This document shows, piece by piece, positions 42,651-51,301 of a DNA stretch of 64,000 nt. The position numbers and the translations under genes were made by a program. The stretch's first letter is position 1. Each line of letters opens with the position of its first letter. The DNA is taken from the NCBI RefSeq assembly GCF_016482785.1, contig NZ_JAEMXM010000012.1, positions 1 to 64,000 of the forward strand, in the 5' to 3' direction. The notes under the pieces are model-generated. The model was not told where the DNA came from and ran no database searches. It worked only from the letters and a program-made list of their open reading frames with translations. The DNA comes from Paenibacillus alkalitolerans (lineage in GTDB: Bacteria; Bacillota; Bacilli; Paenibacillales; YIM-B00363).

Positions 42651-42701
42651 GGGGATATGGTATAAAGAGAGAAACAGAAAAAAATTTGAAAGGGTGTTCG
42701 T

Positions 42702-43325
42702 GTGGATACGGATGTTAAGAGCACATTATTACAAAGCTATAACGCTAATGCGAAGTTAAGGGATAAGCCGGAAATCGAAGGTTGGAAGCTTAACGAATTA
42801 AATCGGTTTATCTCATTTTTCGATGACACGCAAGGTTTGAAGCTTCTTGATCTCGGCGCCGGCGCCGGCCAGCACGGGCAATATTTGCAGTCTAACGGTT
42901 TCGATGTGCATTGCGTTGATTTGAGTCCGGAAATGGTCAAAGCTTGCCGCAATAAAGGTTTAAACGCGGAAGTGATGGATTTTTATTCATTAAAGTTTGA
43001 AGAAGACTCGTTCGATGCGGCATGGTCTTTGAATGCGTTGCTCCATGTGCCCAAGAGCAGCTTACATATTGTGCTGAATAATATAAAGACCGTATTGAAG
43101 CCCGGAGCACTGTTTTATTTGGGACTATATGGCGGTTACGACAGCGAAGGAATTTGGGAGGAGGATCCATACACGCCTAAGCGATTCTTTTCATTTCACA
43201 ATAATGAAAATATACAGGTGAAAGCCAAACAATATTTCGAGTTAGTGGATTTTGAGGCAGTCCCAACGACAGGCACGAAGTTGGGCTTTCAATCGCTCGT
43301 ATTAAGAAAGCGGGGTCAGCAATGA
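42702..43325 (+). CDS. Class I SAM-dependent methyltransferase
   Basis: 207 residues from a GTG start. Motif I is 'LKLLDLGAGAGQHGQYLQS' (about 46-64), then 'VHCVDLSPEMVKAC', the acidic post-II region and 'AWSLNALLHVPKS' (motif IV). It is a small-molecule or protein methyltransferase of unknown target. First gene of a four-gene operon with four-base overlaps. Confidence 0.88.
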   Translation: MDTDVKSTLLQSYNANAKLRDKPEIEGWKLNELNRFISFFDDTQGLKLLDLGAGAGQHGQYLQSNGFDVHCVDLSPEMVKACRNKGLNAEVMDFYSLKFEEDSFDAAWSLNALLHVPKSSLHIVLNNIKTVLKPGALFYLGLYGGYDSEGIWEEDPYTPKRFFSFHNNENIQVKAKQYFELVDFEAVPTTGTKLGFQSLVLRKRGQQ

Positions 43326-43852
43326 TTACATATCGAACACTAACCGAAGTCGAGGTCGGAAAACTAAAGCAGATCGACCGGTCGGAACACATCGATCTCA
43401 TATATGAGATGAGTAATGGGAACTTGACGGAAGTTAGCACGGATCATGATTGTCCCAATTGGAATCAAGAAATGTTGAAAGAAATTCAAGAACGTTATTT
43501 ATTTGAATTGCGTAACGGCGGCATGGCTGTCGGGGCATTCGACGGGAAAACCTTGATCGGATTCGGAGTGCTTGCTCATAAGTTCAGAGGAATCCAACAA
43601 GACCGGCTCCAGGTAGATTTAATGTACGTATCTAGAAATTATAGAAGGAGGGGGATAGGAACTCGGATATTAAATGAACTGGCGGATGAGGCTAGAAGAA
43701 GGGGCGCTAAGTATTTATATATTTCGTCTACCGAAACTAGGTCCGCTGTATCTTTTTATGAAAGCAACGGGAGTCAGTTAACAAAAGAGGTTGATGAAGA
43801 GCTGTTTAACAAGGAACCGAGGGATATTCATATGATTATGGAGTTGATTTGA
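43322..43852 (+). CDS. GNAT family N-acetyltransferase
   Basis: 176 residues, start overlapping the previous stop. Acetyl-CoA motif 'VSRNYRRRGIGTRILNELAD' near residues 100-120, with 'YLYISSTETRSAVSFYESNG' after it. The N-terminal part (LTEVEVGKLKQIDRSEHIDL) is typical of one Bacillales GNAT subgroup. The substrate is unknown. Confidence 0.88.
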   Translation: MITYRTLTEVEVGKLKQIDRSEHIDLIYEMSNGNLTEVSTDHDCPNWNQEMLKEIQERYLFELRNGGMAVGAFDGKTLIGFGVLAHKFRGIQQDRLQVDLMYVSRNYRRRGIGTRILNELADEARRRGAKYLYISSTETRSAVSFYESNGSQLTKEVDEELFNKEPRDIHMIMELI

Positions 43853-44472
43853 TGAAAGTAAACGACAATCGAAAGCTTTATAGATCCGTCTATGACATGA
43901 AACCGGGCATAATTGAGGAAATAGAGATACCTGCTTTACAATTTATTGTTCAAGAAGGTAAAGGGAAGCTTAATTCGTTTGGCCGGCCGGAAGAACAATA
44001 TTGGGCGGTTTGGAAAACGGTAAACCAACTCAAAAGAATTACGAAAGAAAGAAACGGCTATCAGTTTAAGCTGATGCCGCATGAAATCGTATGGTACGAA
44101 AACATCGGCGGTGACGCGTGGAGCTATAGTCAGATGATGCAGGTTCCTGACCTTATCACTTTCGATATGTACGAAGAAGCGAGAGCAAGTGTGGTGAAGA
44201 GATACAGGGATGAAACCGTTCCGAGCACGAAGTTTGTATCCGTAAAACAAGGTTTCTGCATTCAGAAGCTCCATGTGGGACACTACCGGGAATCGGGTAA
44301 GATCGTCGAGGATCTGAAGGACTACGCTGCAAGCAAAGGGTATAAGGTGTTGGACGGCAGACGGGAAGTGTATTTGAACCCTCCGGAGTGTTATCCGTCG
44401 CCGGACAGATGGCAAACAATTGTCAGGCTTCAAGTCGGTACACCAAACAAGGAGAAATCATATGCCGAGTGA
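43852..44472 (+). CDS. GyrI-like small-molecule-binding domain protein
   Basis: 206 residues from ATG 43852 (TGATG overlap). The pattern matches the GyrI-like/SOUL-type effector domain without any DNA-binding part: 'PALQFIVQEGKGKLNSFGRP' at the N-terminus and 'KLHVGHYRESGKIVEDLKDY', 'VYLNPPECYP' near the C-terminus. Such proteins bind or hydrolyse small aromatic ligands. It is coupled to the NUDIX gene. Confidence 0.82.
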   Translation: MKVNDNRKLYRSVYDMKPGIIEEIEIPALQFIVQEGKGKLNSFGRPEEQYWAVWKTVNQLKRITKERNGYQFKLMPHEIVWYENIGGDAWSYSQMMQVPDLITFDMYEEARASVVKRYRDETVPSTKFVSVKQGFCIQKLHVGHYRESGKIVEDLKDYAASKGYKVLDGRREVYLNPPECYPSPDRWQTIVRLQVGTPNKEKSYAE

Positions 44473-45097
44473 GGAGTTATTTGATGTTTTCGATGAACAG
44501 ATGGCGAAAATTGGTGTCGAAACCCGTGAGAACGTGCATTCGCAGGGATTATGGCATCAGACTTTCCATTGCTGGATCATAAATAATTCGACAAAAGGCG
44601 AACTCAAACTATTATTGCAATTACGACATAAAGATAAGGACACTTTCCCCGATCTCCTTGATACGTCATGCGCAGGACACTTATTAACCGGAGAGTCGGC
44701 GGCAGATGGAGTGCGCGAACTGCAAGAAGAGCTTGGGCTGTATGTGTCAATCAACGAATTGCATTTTTGCGGTACCGTCGCTGAGGAAAGTATTATATCG
44801 AAAGATCTAATCGACCGGGAGTTCAACCATGTTTTCATATATGAGTGTAATTTGCCATTAAGCAAATATAATTTCCAGACCAGCGAGATTTCCGGGTTAT
44901 TCTTTATAGGATTTAAACAATTTAAGCACCTGCTGAATGGCGAGGTCAATGCGATACCGTCTGAGGGAATAATGTTTGATGAAATGAACGGGGTAATGGC
45001 GAATGTTAGAAGAGATATTGTCATAGATGATTTTGCTTTGTACTCAATCGAATATTACGATTTGTTGTTCAATGGCATTGAAAAACTGTATACGTGA
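44462..45097 (+). CDS. NUDIX hydrolase
   Basis: 211 residues from ATG 44462 (AAGGAGAA upstream), overlapping the previous gene by 11 bases. The Nudix box 'GHLLTGESAADGVRELQEEL' with the following G is complete (GX5EX7REUXEEXGU). Its 'QGLWHQTFHCWI' N-terminus resembles isopentenyl-diphosphate isomerase-like Nudix proteins, but the substrate is unknown. Confidence 0.9.
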   Translation: MPSEELFDVFDEQMAKIGVETRENVHSQGLWHQTFHCWIINNSTKGELKLLLQLRHKDKDTFPDLLDTSCAGHLLTGESAADGVRELQEELGLYVSINELHFCGTVAEESIISKDLIDREFNHVFIYECNLPLSKYNFQTSEISGLFFIGFKQFKHLLNGEVNAIPSEGIMFDEMNGVMANVRRDIVIDDFALYSIEYYDLLFNGIEKLYT

Positions 45098-45189
45098 TTC
45101 AGCATGAGCGATTTCCCGTACCTAGGCGTTCGATTGTACCGGTTCAAGAAGACAACGAGGAAGTACATATGGAGAAGGTTTTATAGGCA

Positions 45190-45232
45190 AAACAAACCTG
45201 TCGGACTACGCGGCGGACAGGTCTGTTTTTTT
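45190..45232. terminator. Terminator between convergent genes
   Basis: ACCTGTC (45196-45202) pairs with GACAGGT (45216-45222), with flanking AACAAA/CTGTTTTTTT extending the stem. The U-run serves the NUDIX operon on the + strand. The CBO0543-like gene's stop lies within the hairpin. Confidence 0.75.
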
Positions 45233-45724
45233 CGGCACGTAACGCTGTACGTATCGGTATACCGCAAGATTCAAGGCGAAAACGACCACATAAATCGGAA
45301 AAGAATATTGGATCTTCCATCCCTTATAAGTAAACACGTGGAACCAATAGGTGGCCATCGCTTCAAGGCCCGTCGTTGCAACGCTGAACAAAAGCAAATA
45401 TCCGCAGAGCAACCATCCCTTAGGCTTCCATCTGTCATAACCGTACAGCATGAAAAATTGCGAAGGCGGATAGGTGAACAGGTACAGCGCGATATCGAAC
45501 CACTCGAATTCCGGCCGGTCGCCGAAATCGTAAAGATCGAACGGCTTAACGCCAAGGGAGAAATCCAATGTAAACGCCAGAAGTCCGTTTAAGAGCCATA
45601 TGATGAATAAATTGACGGTCGAAAGACGCCGCGGAAGCAATAAAAACGTCAACCATGAAAGTATGGACACGATAATGATAAACCACTCGTTCGCGTCAAA
45701 GCGAACCGGAGGATATAAAATCAC
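45206..45724 (-). CDS. CBO0543-like five-helix membrane protein
   Basis: 172 residues from GTG 45724 (GAAGGGGG upstream). Five hydrophobic helices; 'DRPEFEWFDIALYLFTYPPS' and 'TYKGWKIQYSFPIYVVVF' are like the CBO0543 family found in Bacillales and Clostridia. No known activity. It overlaps the upstream gene by 29 bases and probably forms a pair with it. Confidence 0.65.
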   Translation of the reverse strand: MILYPPVRFDANEWFIIIVSILSWLTFLLLPRRLSTVNLFIIWLLNGLLAFTLDFSLGVKPFDLYDFGDRPEFEWFDIALYLFTYPPSQFFMLYGYDRWKPKGWLLCGYLLLFSVATTGLEAMATYWFHVFTYKGWKIQYSFPIYVVVFALNLAVYRYVQRYVPKKTDLSAA

Positions 45725-46199
45725 GGAAAACCCCCTTCCTTCGCAAGAAGTATCTGAACAACGCGAGAAATGCGAGAGACATCGCGGCCAATGCGGTATT
45801 TTTGATGATGTCTTGTCCCCAAGTCCACTTGATAAAATGAATGGTTTCGCTTAGATGATACAAGTATTGCATGCCCCAAAGCACAACCACCGAGACCGCC
45901 GGACCTGCCGCTTTTAGCAGCGATATCCTCAACTTCGAGAAAAACACGCTTGAACCGCATAATATGATCACAGGTGCAAGCACGAGCTGTTCCAGCTTGA
46001 CCGCATAAAATTTGAAGTGGTTGCCGCTGACCTCAACGAAATGCAGATTCACGCTCAGTATCGCATATGCGAACTGTTCCAGCGAAGCGAGCAACAGCCA
46101 GCAAGCCAATATTTCCAAAGGATGAAGCGATTTCCGCAGAACGGGTATGAAAGCGAGACCGATTACGCTGAAAAAAATAGCGGTCAGAAAGACCGGCAT
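45696..46199 (-). CDS. CBO0543-like membrane protein, second copy
   Basis: 167 residues from ATG 46199; AAGGGG lies about ten bases upstream, while the longer frame has no such site. Five hydrophobic helices and the 'QYLYHLSETIHFIKWTWGQD' and 'NTALAAMSLAFLALF' segments resemble its neighbour loosely. It may be a diverged paralogue; the function is unknown. Confidence 0.6.
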   Translation of the reverse strand: MPVFLTAIFFSVIGLAFIPVLRKSLHPLEILACWLLLASLEQFAYAILSVNLHFVEVSGNHFKFYAVKLEQLVLAPVIILCGSSVFFSKLRISLLKAAGPAVSVVVLWGMQYLYHLSETIHFIKWTWGQDIIKNTALAAMSLAFLALFRYFLRRKGVFRDFISSGSL

Positions 46200-46293
46200 C
46201 AGGAAGCACCCCTTTTTTGCAATGCGGGATATACTCCTAGGATGGACCATGGAGGAAAAAATATACAGTATACCCAAAGGAGTGCGTAAATAA

Positions 46294-47652
46294 GTGATAG
46301 AATTGTTGATAGTAAGACAATACCGGCAGTCCGACCATGACGCAGTTTTGAAATTGCATATTGACGGACTGAATCAATTCAATGCAAGCGTGGGAAATCC
46401 GGCGTTAGATCAAGATTTGAATAACATCCAAGAACATTATTTGTTAAATGACGGCGAATTTTTTGTAGGGACGATTAACGAAGAAATTGTTGCTATGGGA
46501 GCGTACCGGAAACGAGACCGTGACACTGCGGAATTGAAGCGGATAAGAGTCGATCGGGAACATCAAAGAAAAGGGTTTGGGCAATTAATTTTAAATGCGT
46601 TGGAAGCGTCGGCGAAATCAAAGGGATACAAAATATTATTGCTGGATACGACCTCGAATCAGGTGCCTGCCCAAAAATTGTTCATAAAGAATGGATACAT
46701 TGAAAAAAGCCGCAAGCTGTTCGGAGAGCTGGAAGTCATTTTTTACGAAAAAAATATTGCTGTTAGAGAGGTGTCGTCGTTGGCGCAAAAGTTTTTCCTC
46801 ACCGATCTCGATGGAACTTTACTAAGATCAAATGCGGCATTATCGGAGTATACAATCGATGTCTTGTCGGCAGCATTAAACAAAGGGCATATTATAAGCT
46901 ACGCCACGGCGCGAAGTTTCCTAAGCTCCAACAAAATAGTTTCAGCAGTACCATGGAAATATCCGATAATTTTGTATAACGGCGCGATTGTGTTTGACCC
47001 GGTCACGAACAAAGTGCTGGATGGGCATTGGTTGGGAAAACAAATCACGGATGAAATTGTTAGTATAGGCAGAGGTAAGAGCTTGATCCCGTTCTTATTT
47101 GCCCTCGATGAAGGAGATGATGAACGTGTGCTGCATGAGAAGTTGAGCCGAAAAGGCGACATATCATTCTACGAAAGCCGCCCCAATGATCCGCGATTTG
47201 CTGAAGTAACCCGTTTGGTATGCCCGGAATCTTATAGAACGCTAATCATTACATATATTGGGCTGGCGGAAGAGCTTGAACCATTGAAGTCTGAAGTGGA
47301 AAAACGGTACGGGGATGAAGTGCATATACACTTTATGAAGGACCAATATATTGAGAATCACTTCTTCCTTGAGATTAGTCACAGAAAAGCGAATAAAAGA
47401 GAAGGACTGAAGAAGTGGGCAGGTCTAATGAATTGCAACCCTGAAGATGTTACCGTATTTGGCGACAATTTGAACGATTTAGGCATGTTTGAAATAGCGG
47501 GGACAAAGATAGCCGTTTCTAATGCAAATGAAAAACTGCTGCAATTAGCGAGTACCGTTGTTGAATGTAATGATGAGGACGGTGTTGCGAAGTACATTGA
47601 AAGACTGCTTGAAGGGCAGGTCGACAGTGGTGTAAGGAAGGTCAAAATATAA
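46294..47652 (+). CDS. GNAT acetyltransferase fused to Cof-type HAD phosphatase
   Basis: 452 residues from GTG 46294. Residues 1-155 are a GNAT domain with the acetyl-CoA loop QRKGFGQL (91-98). Residues about 165-440 are a Cof/YbjI-type HAD phosphatase: nucleophile Asp171 with Asp173 (TDLDGTLLRS), a C2-type cap, and 'VTVFGDNLNDLGMF' as the metal motif. A GAGAGGTG sits nine bases before an in-frame TTG at 46780, so the HAD part could also be made separately. The fusion may be recent. Confidence 0.87.
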   Translation: MIELLIVRQYRQSDHDAVLKLHIDGLNQFNASVGNPALDQDLNNIQEHYLLNDGEFFVGTINEEIVAMGAYRKRDRDTAELKRIRVDREHQRKGFGQLILNALEASAKSKGYKILLLDTTSNQVPAQKLFIKNGYIEKSRKLFGELEVIFYEKNIAVREVSSLAQKFFLTDLDGTLLRSNAALSEYTIDVLSAALNKGHIISYATARSFLSSNKIVSAVPWKYPIILYNGAIVFDPVTNKVLDGHWLGKQITDEIVSIGRGKSLIPFLFALDEGDDERVLHEKLSRKGDISFYESRPNDPRFAEVTRLVCPESYRTLIITYIGLAEELEPLKSEVEKRYGDEVHIHFMKDQYIENHFFLEISHRKANKREGLKKWAGLMNCNPEDVTVFGDNLNDLGMFEIAGTKIAVSNANEKLLQLASTVVECNDEDGVAKYIERLLEGQVDSGVRKVKI

Positions 47653-47659
47653 CTGAGTG

Positions 47660-47710
47660 AAACGGATGAATGGCAGAGGACTTACCGGCTGCTGTTGATC
47701 CGTTTTTTAT
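47660..47710 (+). terminator. Intrinsic terminator after the GNAT-HAD gene
   Basis: AAACGGAT (47660-47667) pairs with ATCCGTTT (47698-47705), followed by TTTATTT; an inner GGCAG/CTGCT pair extends the fold. Confidence 0.6.
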
Positions 47711-47843
47711 TTATATGAAATTGCATCCTCATCTTTTTCCGGATAATTTTGTAAAAAAACTTGTTGACAATATATTTTGTGAATAATAGATTTATATATG
47801 TAATTATATATATTTAATTATACATATTGAGGTGATTGTAGTT

Positions 47844-48491
47844 ATGGCAGTTATCTTGCGCAAAGATTTGTTAACCGATTTAGCATCGAGGGAGCAGCTT
47901 GAGATTGATCTCAAAACCGCCGTTAACGGCGAGGACAACGTCGCTTTGGCATTGCTCGACTTGGATTATTTTATGGAAGTGAACAACAATTACGGACACG
48001 AAGCCGGCGATCGTGTTTTATCCGGTCTTGCCGAGCTTCTGCGGAACAATTTCCCCGATCAAGCGTATCGGGTGTCCGGCGACGAGTTTGCCGTCATTCT
48101 TCCCGGTAACAGTCTGGAGCAGGCATTTCTTAGAATGGAAGCATTCCGGGAAACCGTGCACGGATCGCAGGAAAAGTTCCGGTTAAATGGATCGGAGAAT
48201 TACGAAGTAACGATTACGATAGGAGTCGCACAGTACCCCCGGGACGCCAAAGACGCATCCATCCTCATTAGGGTTGCCGACGCCGCGCTTGGAAGCGCGA
48301 AAGAGAACGGCCGCAATCAGGTCTCCCTGCCGCCAAACGAAGAAATGGTCATGAAATCGTGCTATTACTCGTCAACGATGGTTCGGCGCCTAAAGATCTT
48401 GTCCGATAAGCTGAAGAAGAAGGAGTCGCTATTGCTGCGCGAAGCGTTAAGCGACCTGCTGCGCAAGTACGACAGGGTTGAGGAAAGCTGA
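47844..48491 (+). CDS. Stand-alone GGDEF domain protein (diguanylate cyclase)
   Basis: 215 residues from ATG 47844 (GAGGTGATT upstream). 'LLDLDYFMEVNNNYGHEAGD' carries the metal and substrate residues; the active loop reads SGDEF, a tolerated variant of GGDEF. There is no sensor or membrane domain; a helical tail of about 45 residues follows. It should make cyclic di-GMP if active, and may depend on a partner for control. Confidence 0.85.
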   Translation: MAVILRKDLLTDLASREQLEIDLKTAVNGEDNVALALLDLDYFMEVNNNYGHEAGDRVLSGLAELLRNNFPDQAYRVSGDEFAVILPGNSLEQAFLRMEAFRETVHGSQEKFRLNGSENYEVTITIGVAQYPRDAKDASILIRVADAALGSAKENGRNQVSLPPNEEMVMKSCYYSSTMVRRLKILSDKLKKKESLLLREALSDLLRKYDRVEES

Positions 48492-48612
48492 ACATGCATA
48501 ACGGGACATTCCGATACCGCTTAATGTTTTCCGGCGCCTTATCAGGTTCAATCATAATGTTGGCAACGATTATATTAATAGTGTTGTGACGCGTGACTGA
48601 ACTATTTCTGTC

Positions 48613-48640
48613 AAAAACCTCCGGAAGGGGGTTTTTTGTT
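48613..48640 (+). terminator. Short intrinsic terminator after the GGDEF gene
   Basis: AAAAACCTCC-GGAA-GGGGGTTTTTT forms a stem with one G-U pair and a U-run. Confidence 0.6.
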
Positions 48641-48746
48641 TTGAGCATTTTTAGCTCTATCGAGTCATGTTCACCAGTACGGCTTTGAGCAAAAATGAAA
48701 GGTGTGTGGAAATATTTTCAAAACAAAGTGAGGGGACTCAATAAAA

Positions 48747-49388
48747 ATGACGCAACCGGTACGCGTGTTAATCGTGGACGACCATTCGCATGCTCGGGAA
48801 GGGATGAGAGAGATCCTTAACGCCGATCCGATATTTGAAGTGGTAGGCGAGTGCACAAGCGGCAAAGAAGCGATCCTCGTAACCGGGCAGCGGATGCCCG
48901 ACCTGATCTTAATGGATATCAATATGAAGGAAATAGACGGATTGGAGGCGACCAAAGAGATCAAGTCCCGCAATCCGTATGTGAAAATTGTTATGGTCAC
49001 GGTCTCCGACGACATTGCGCATTTATTTGAAGCGTTGAAGAAGGGGGCTCAAGGGTATTTGCTCAAAAACTTGAATCCGGGAGCTTGGCTTGAATATTTG
49101 AAAGCGGTCATCTTCGACCAAGCGCCAATGTCCAGGGAATTGGCGCTGCGAATCTTGAAGGAGTTTTCCGGGAACGAAGCTCCAAGGCCGTCGGAAAATC
49201 CATTGACTGATCGGGAACAAGAAATATTAATCTGGGTGGCGAAAGGGATGTCCAACCGGGAAATATCAGAGAAATTGTTTATTTCTGAACATACGGTTAA
49301 AAACCATTTAAAAAAAATATTGCAAAAGCTTCAATTGGACAACCGTGTGCAGTTGGCGAGATATGCGTATGAGCAAGGGTACAAGTAA
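48747..49388 (+). CDS. NarL-family response regulator (orphan)
   Basis: 213 residues. Receiver: 'RVLIVDDHSHAREGMREILN', phospho-acceptor Asp in 'LILMDINMKEIDG', Lys in 'GYLLKNLNPG'. C-terminal LuxR helix-turn-helix: 'LTDREQEILIWVAKGMSNRE', 'HTVKNHLKKILQKL'. No kinase gene is next to it, so its partner is elsewhere. Confidence 0.92.
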   Translation: MTQPVRVLIVDDHSHAREGMREILNADPIFEVVGECTSGKEAILVTGQRMPDLILMDINMKEIDGLEATKEIKSRNPYVKIVMVTVSDDIAHLFEALKKGAQGYLLKNLNPGAWLEYLKAVIFDQAPMSRELALRILKEFSGNEAPRPSENPLTDREQEILIWVAKGMSNREISEKLFISEHTVKNHLKKILQKLQLDNRVQLARYAYEQGYK

Positions 49389-49472
49389 ACGACGAACGAA
49401 AAAGCTGTTCCGTCTTGCCGCCGCTGTCAAACAATTGACAAAAAGAGGCAAAAGATGACTCTTTCGGGCTGT

Positions 49473-49500
49473 TTGGCGTTCCGTACGGTTTGGTTACAAT
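49473..49500 (+). promoter_or_regulatory. Candidate promoter for the DJ-1/FecBCDE genes
   Basis: TTGGCG (49473-49478), 16 bases, then TACAAT (49495-49500), 43 bases before the DJ-1 start. Fair match to a SigA promoter. Confidence 0.4.
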
Positions 49501-49542
49501 GAACCACGATGTAACAATATCCGGTAGACAGGAGGATGAAAG

Positions 49543-50148
49543 ATGCAGCGGTGGAGAGTCGGTATTTTGCTGTTTGACGATGTGGAAGTGTTGGATTTTG
49601 CCGGTCCTTTTGAAGTATTTGCCGTCACGGCGCTGAATCGCGGCCAGGCGGATGAACGCAAACCGTTCGAGGTGACGACATTTTCGGAAACGGGAAATCC
49701 GGTTACAGCGAGAAACGGGTTAAAAGTGACGCCGGACTACAGTTTGGAAACGGCGCCGCTTTACGATTTGCTCGTCATACCGGGTGGGCTTGGAATAAGG
49801 CGCGAGCTCGAGAATGCCGAGTTGCTAGATTGGATCCTCAAGAGCCGCGACGATGTGCAATGGATTACTTCCGTATGTACGGGAGCTTTGCTGCTGGCAA
49901 AGGCGGGCTTGCTTGACGGGAAGAAAGCGACTACCCATCATGCCTCTATCGAGTGGATGAGAACCAATTTTCCTGAGATTTCTGTAGTGGAAGGGGTCAA
50001 ATTTGTGGATGAGGAGCGCTTGATCACTTCGGGAGGCATCTCCGCCGGCATCCATATGGCTTTCCATATGGTTCGCAGATTGCTTGGTACGAAGGTTGCG
50101 GAGGATACCGCGCGGTTCATGGAATTCGATATAAGCTTTGATCGGTAA
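49543..50148 (+). CDS. DJ-1/PfpI family protein (isonitrile hydratase-like)
   Basis: 201 residues; ACAGGAGGATGAAAG gives an excellent ribosome site. 'VGILLFDDVEVLDFAGPFEV' is the AraC-type class I glutaminase N-terminus. The nucleophile Cys lies in 'WITSVCTGALLLAKAGLLDG', and 'VKFVDEERLITSGGISAGIH' follows. There is no AraC DNA-binding part. It resembles isonitrile hydratases and DJ-1 stress proteins; the substrate is unknown. It shares an operon with the uptake genes. Confidence 0.88.
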   Translation: MQRWRVGILLFDDVEVLDFAGPFEVFAVTALNRGQADERKPFEVTTFSETGNPVTARNGLKVTPDYSLETAPLYDLLVIPGGLGIRRELENAELLDWILKSRDDVQWITSVCTGALLLAKAGLLDGKKATTHHASIEWMRTNFPEISVVEGVKFVDEERLITSGGISAGIHMAFHMVRRLLGTKVAEDTARFMEFDISFDR

Positions 50149-50182
50149 ACGGCGGTCAGGATTCGGGAAAGCGGGGATTATT

Positions 50183-51151
50183 TTGAAAAAAAGTTCGTCG
50201 TCCTTATGGTTGGTCGGCATACTGTTTGCCGTAATGATCTTGGCAGGGTGCGGGACCGATTCTACGCCCGCTGCGGTGGAGGAAACAAGCGCCGGCTCCT
50301 CACCTTATCTGGTTTTCACGGACGATTCCGGGCAAGAGGTCATTTTACCGAACAAACCGGAACGAATCGTGATCTTGGCTCCGGAGGCGCTAAACTTGTT
50401 CTACCAGCTTGGCGGGAGCGTCGTCGGATTCGCCAGCACGCCGGGAGCACCGATTCCGGAGGAGGCGAAGGCTGCGCTCGATGTCGGTCATGTCGACAAT
50501 GTCAGCATGGAGCTGATTACGAGCCTGAAACCCGATCTCGTCATCGGGCAATATTTCTTTAACGCAGGGCTGGAGGATTCGTTTGTGTCGAGCGGCGTAC
50601 CGTTTGCTCTTGTGAAAATCATTAGCTATGAGGATCTTCAACATGCGGGAAAGCTGTTCGGACAAATTATCGGAAATGAGTCGCAGACCGAAACGGCATT
50701 GAAAGAAATGGATGAAAGGATTCAATCGATCGTCGGCAAGCTGCCGGAGGACGGACCGGCATTTGCCCAAGTAACGATAATGCCCATGGGGGTTTACATC
50801 CAAAAAGACGGAAGCATGACGACAGATATCGCCAGGAGGCTGAAACTCAAAAACGCGGCCGCAGGAATGACCGGAGGAGAGCTGCCGGATTATGTTCCGT
50901 TCAGCCTGGAGAAATTGATAATCGCGGATCCGGAATACATGTTCATGATGGTGCACGGTACGGAGGAGCTTGGAAGGAAAAAGCTGAAAGAGGATATGGA
51001 AAGCAATCCTGCATGGTCTTCGCTGAGAGCCGTGATGGACGACAAATTGCATTTCTTGCCGTCAACGATTGAGAATGCGCCCGGATTACATATTGATGCC
51101 GATTTTAAAAATGTCGCTAAAATAGCCTATCCCGGAGTTTTTGGCAAGTAA
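50183..51151 (+). CDS. FecB/BtuF-type substrate-binding lipoprotein
   Basis: 322 residues from TTG 50183, which puts the signal at residues 1-22 and the lipobox LAGC with Cys23 at the cut site. The helical-backbone periplasmic-type fold is seen in 'NKPERIVILAPEALNLFYQL' and 'LITSLKPDLVIGQYFF'. It binds a metal-chelate such as a siderophore, haem or cobalamin. Its C-terminus PGLHIDADFKNVAKIAYPGV is echoed by a gene fragment just downstream. Confidence 0.88.
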   Translation: MKKSSSSLWLVGILFAVMILAGCGTDSTPAAVEETSAGSSPYLVFTDDSGQEVILPNKPERIVILAPEALNLFYQLGGSVVGFASTPGAPIPEEAKAALDVGHVDNVSMELITSLKPDLVIGQYFFNAGLEDSFVSSGVPFALVKIISYEDLQHAGKLFGQIIGNESQTETALKEMDERIQSIVGKLPEDGPAFAQVTIMPMGVYIQKDGSMTTDIARRLKLKNAAAGMTGGELPDYVPFSLEKLIIADPEYMFMMVHGTEELGRKKLKEDMESNPAWSSLRAVMDDKLHFLPSTIENAPGLHIDADFKNVAKIAYPGVFGK

Positions 51152-51232
51152 GCGATGTGGGAGCGGGGAAGCGAATGACCAAAATAACTCTGATTATGAC
51201 CGGCCTCTTGTCGGATGACGAGCTGCGGTTCG

Positions 51233-51301
51233 CCCGGTCTCCGTATCGACCGTTTGTTCGAATACATGGCTAAAGTGGTGTATCCCGATGTATATGGTTA
51301 G
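51233..51301 (+). pseudogene. C-terminal remnant of a second substrate-binding protein gene
   Basis: The frame reads PGLRIDRLFEYMAKVVYPDV-YG then TAG. It aligns with the C-terminus of the complete binding protein ending 80 bases earlier (PGLHIDADFKNVAKIAYPGV-FGK). It is a leftover from a duplication or a gene replacement. The permease start codons lie inside it. Confidence 0.7.

Noticed and set aside
45104-45592. Plus-strand open frame opposite the CBO0543-like gene
   Set aside because: No ribosome site and it runs through the terminator; the minus-strand frame has membrane helices and a good start.
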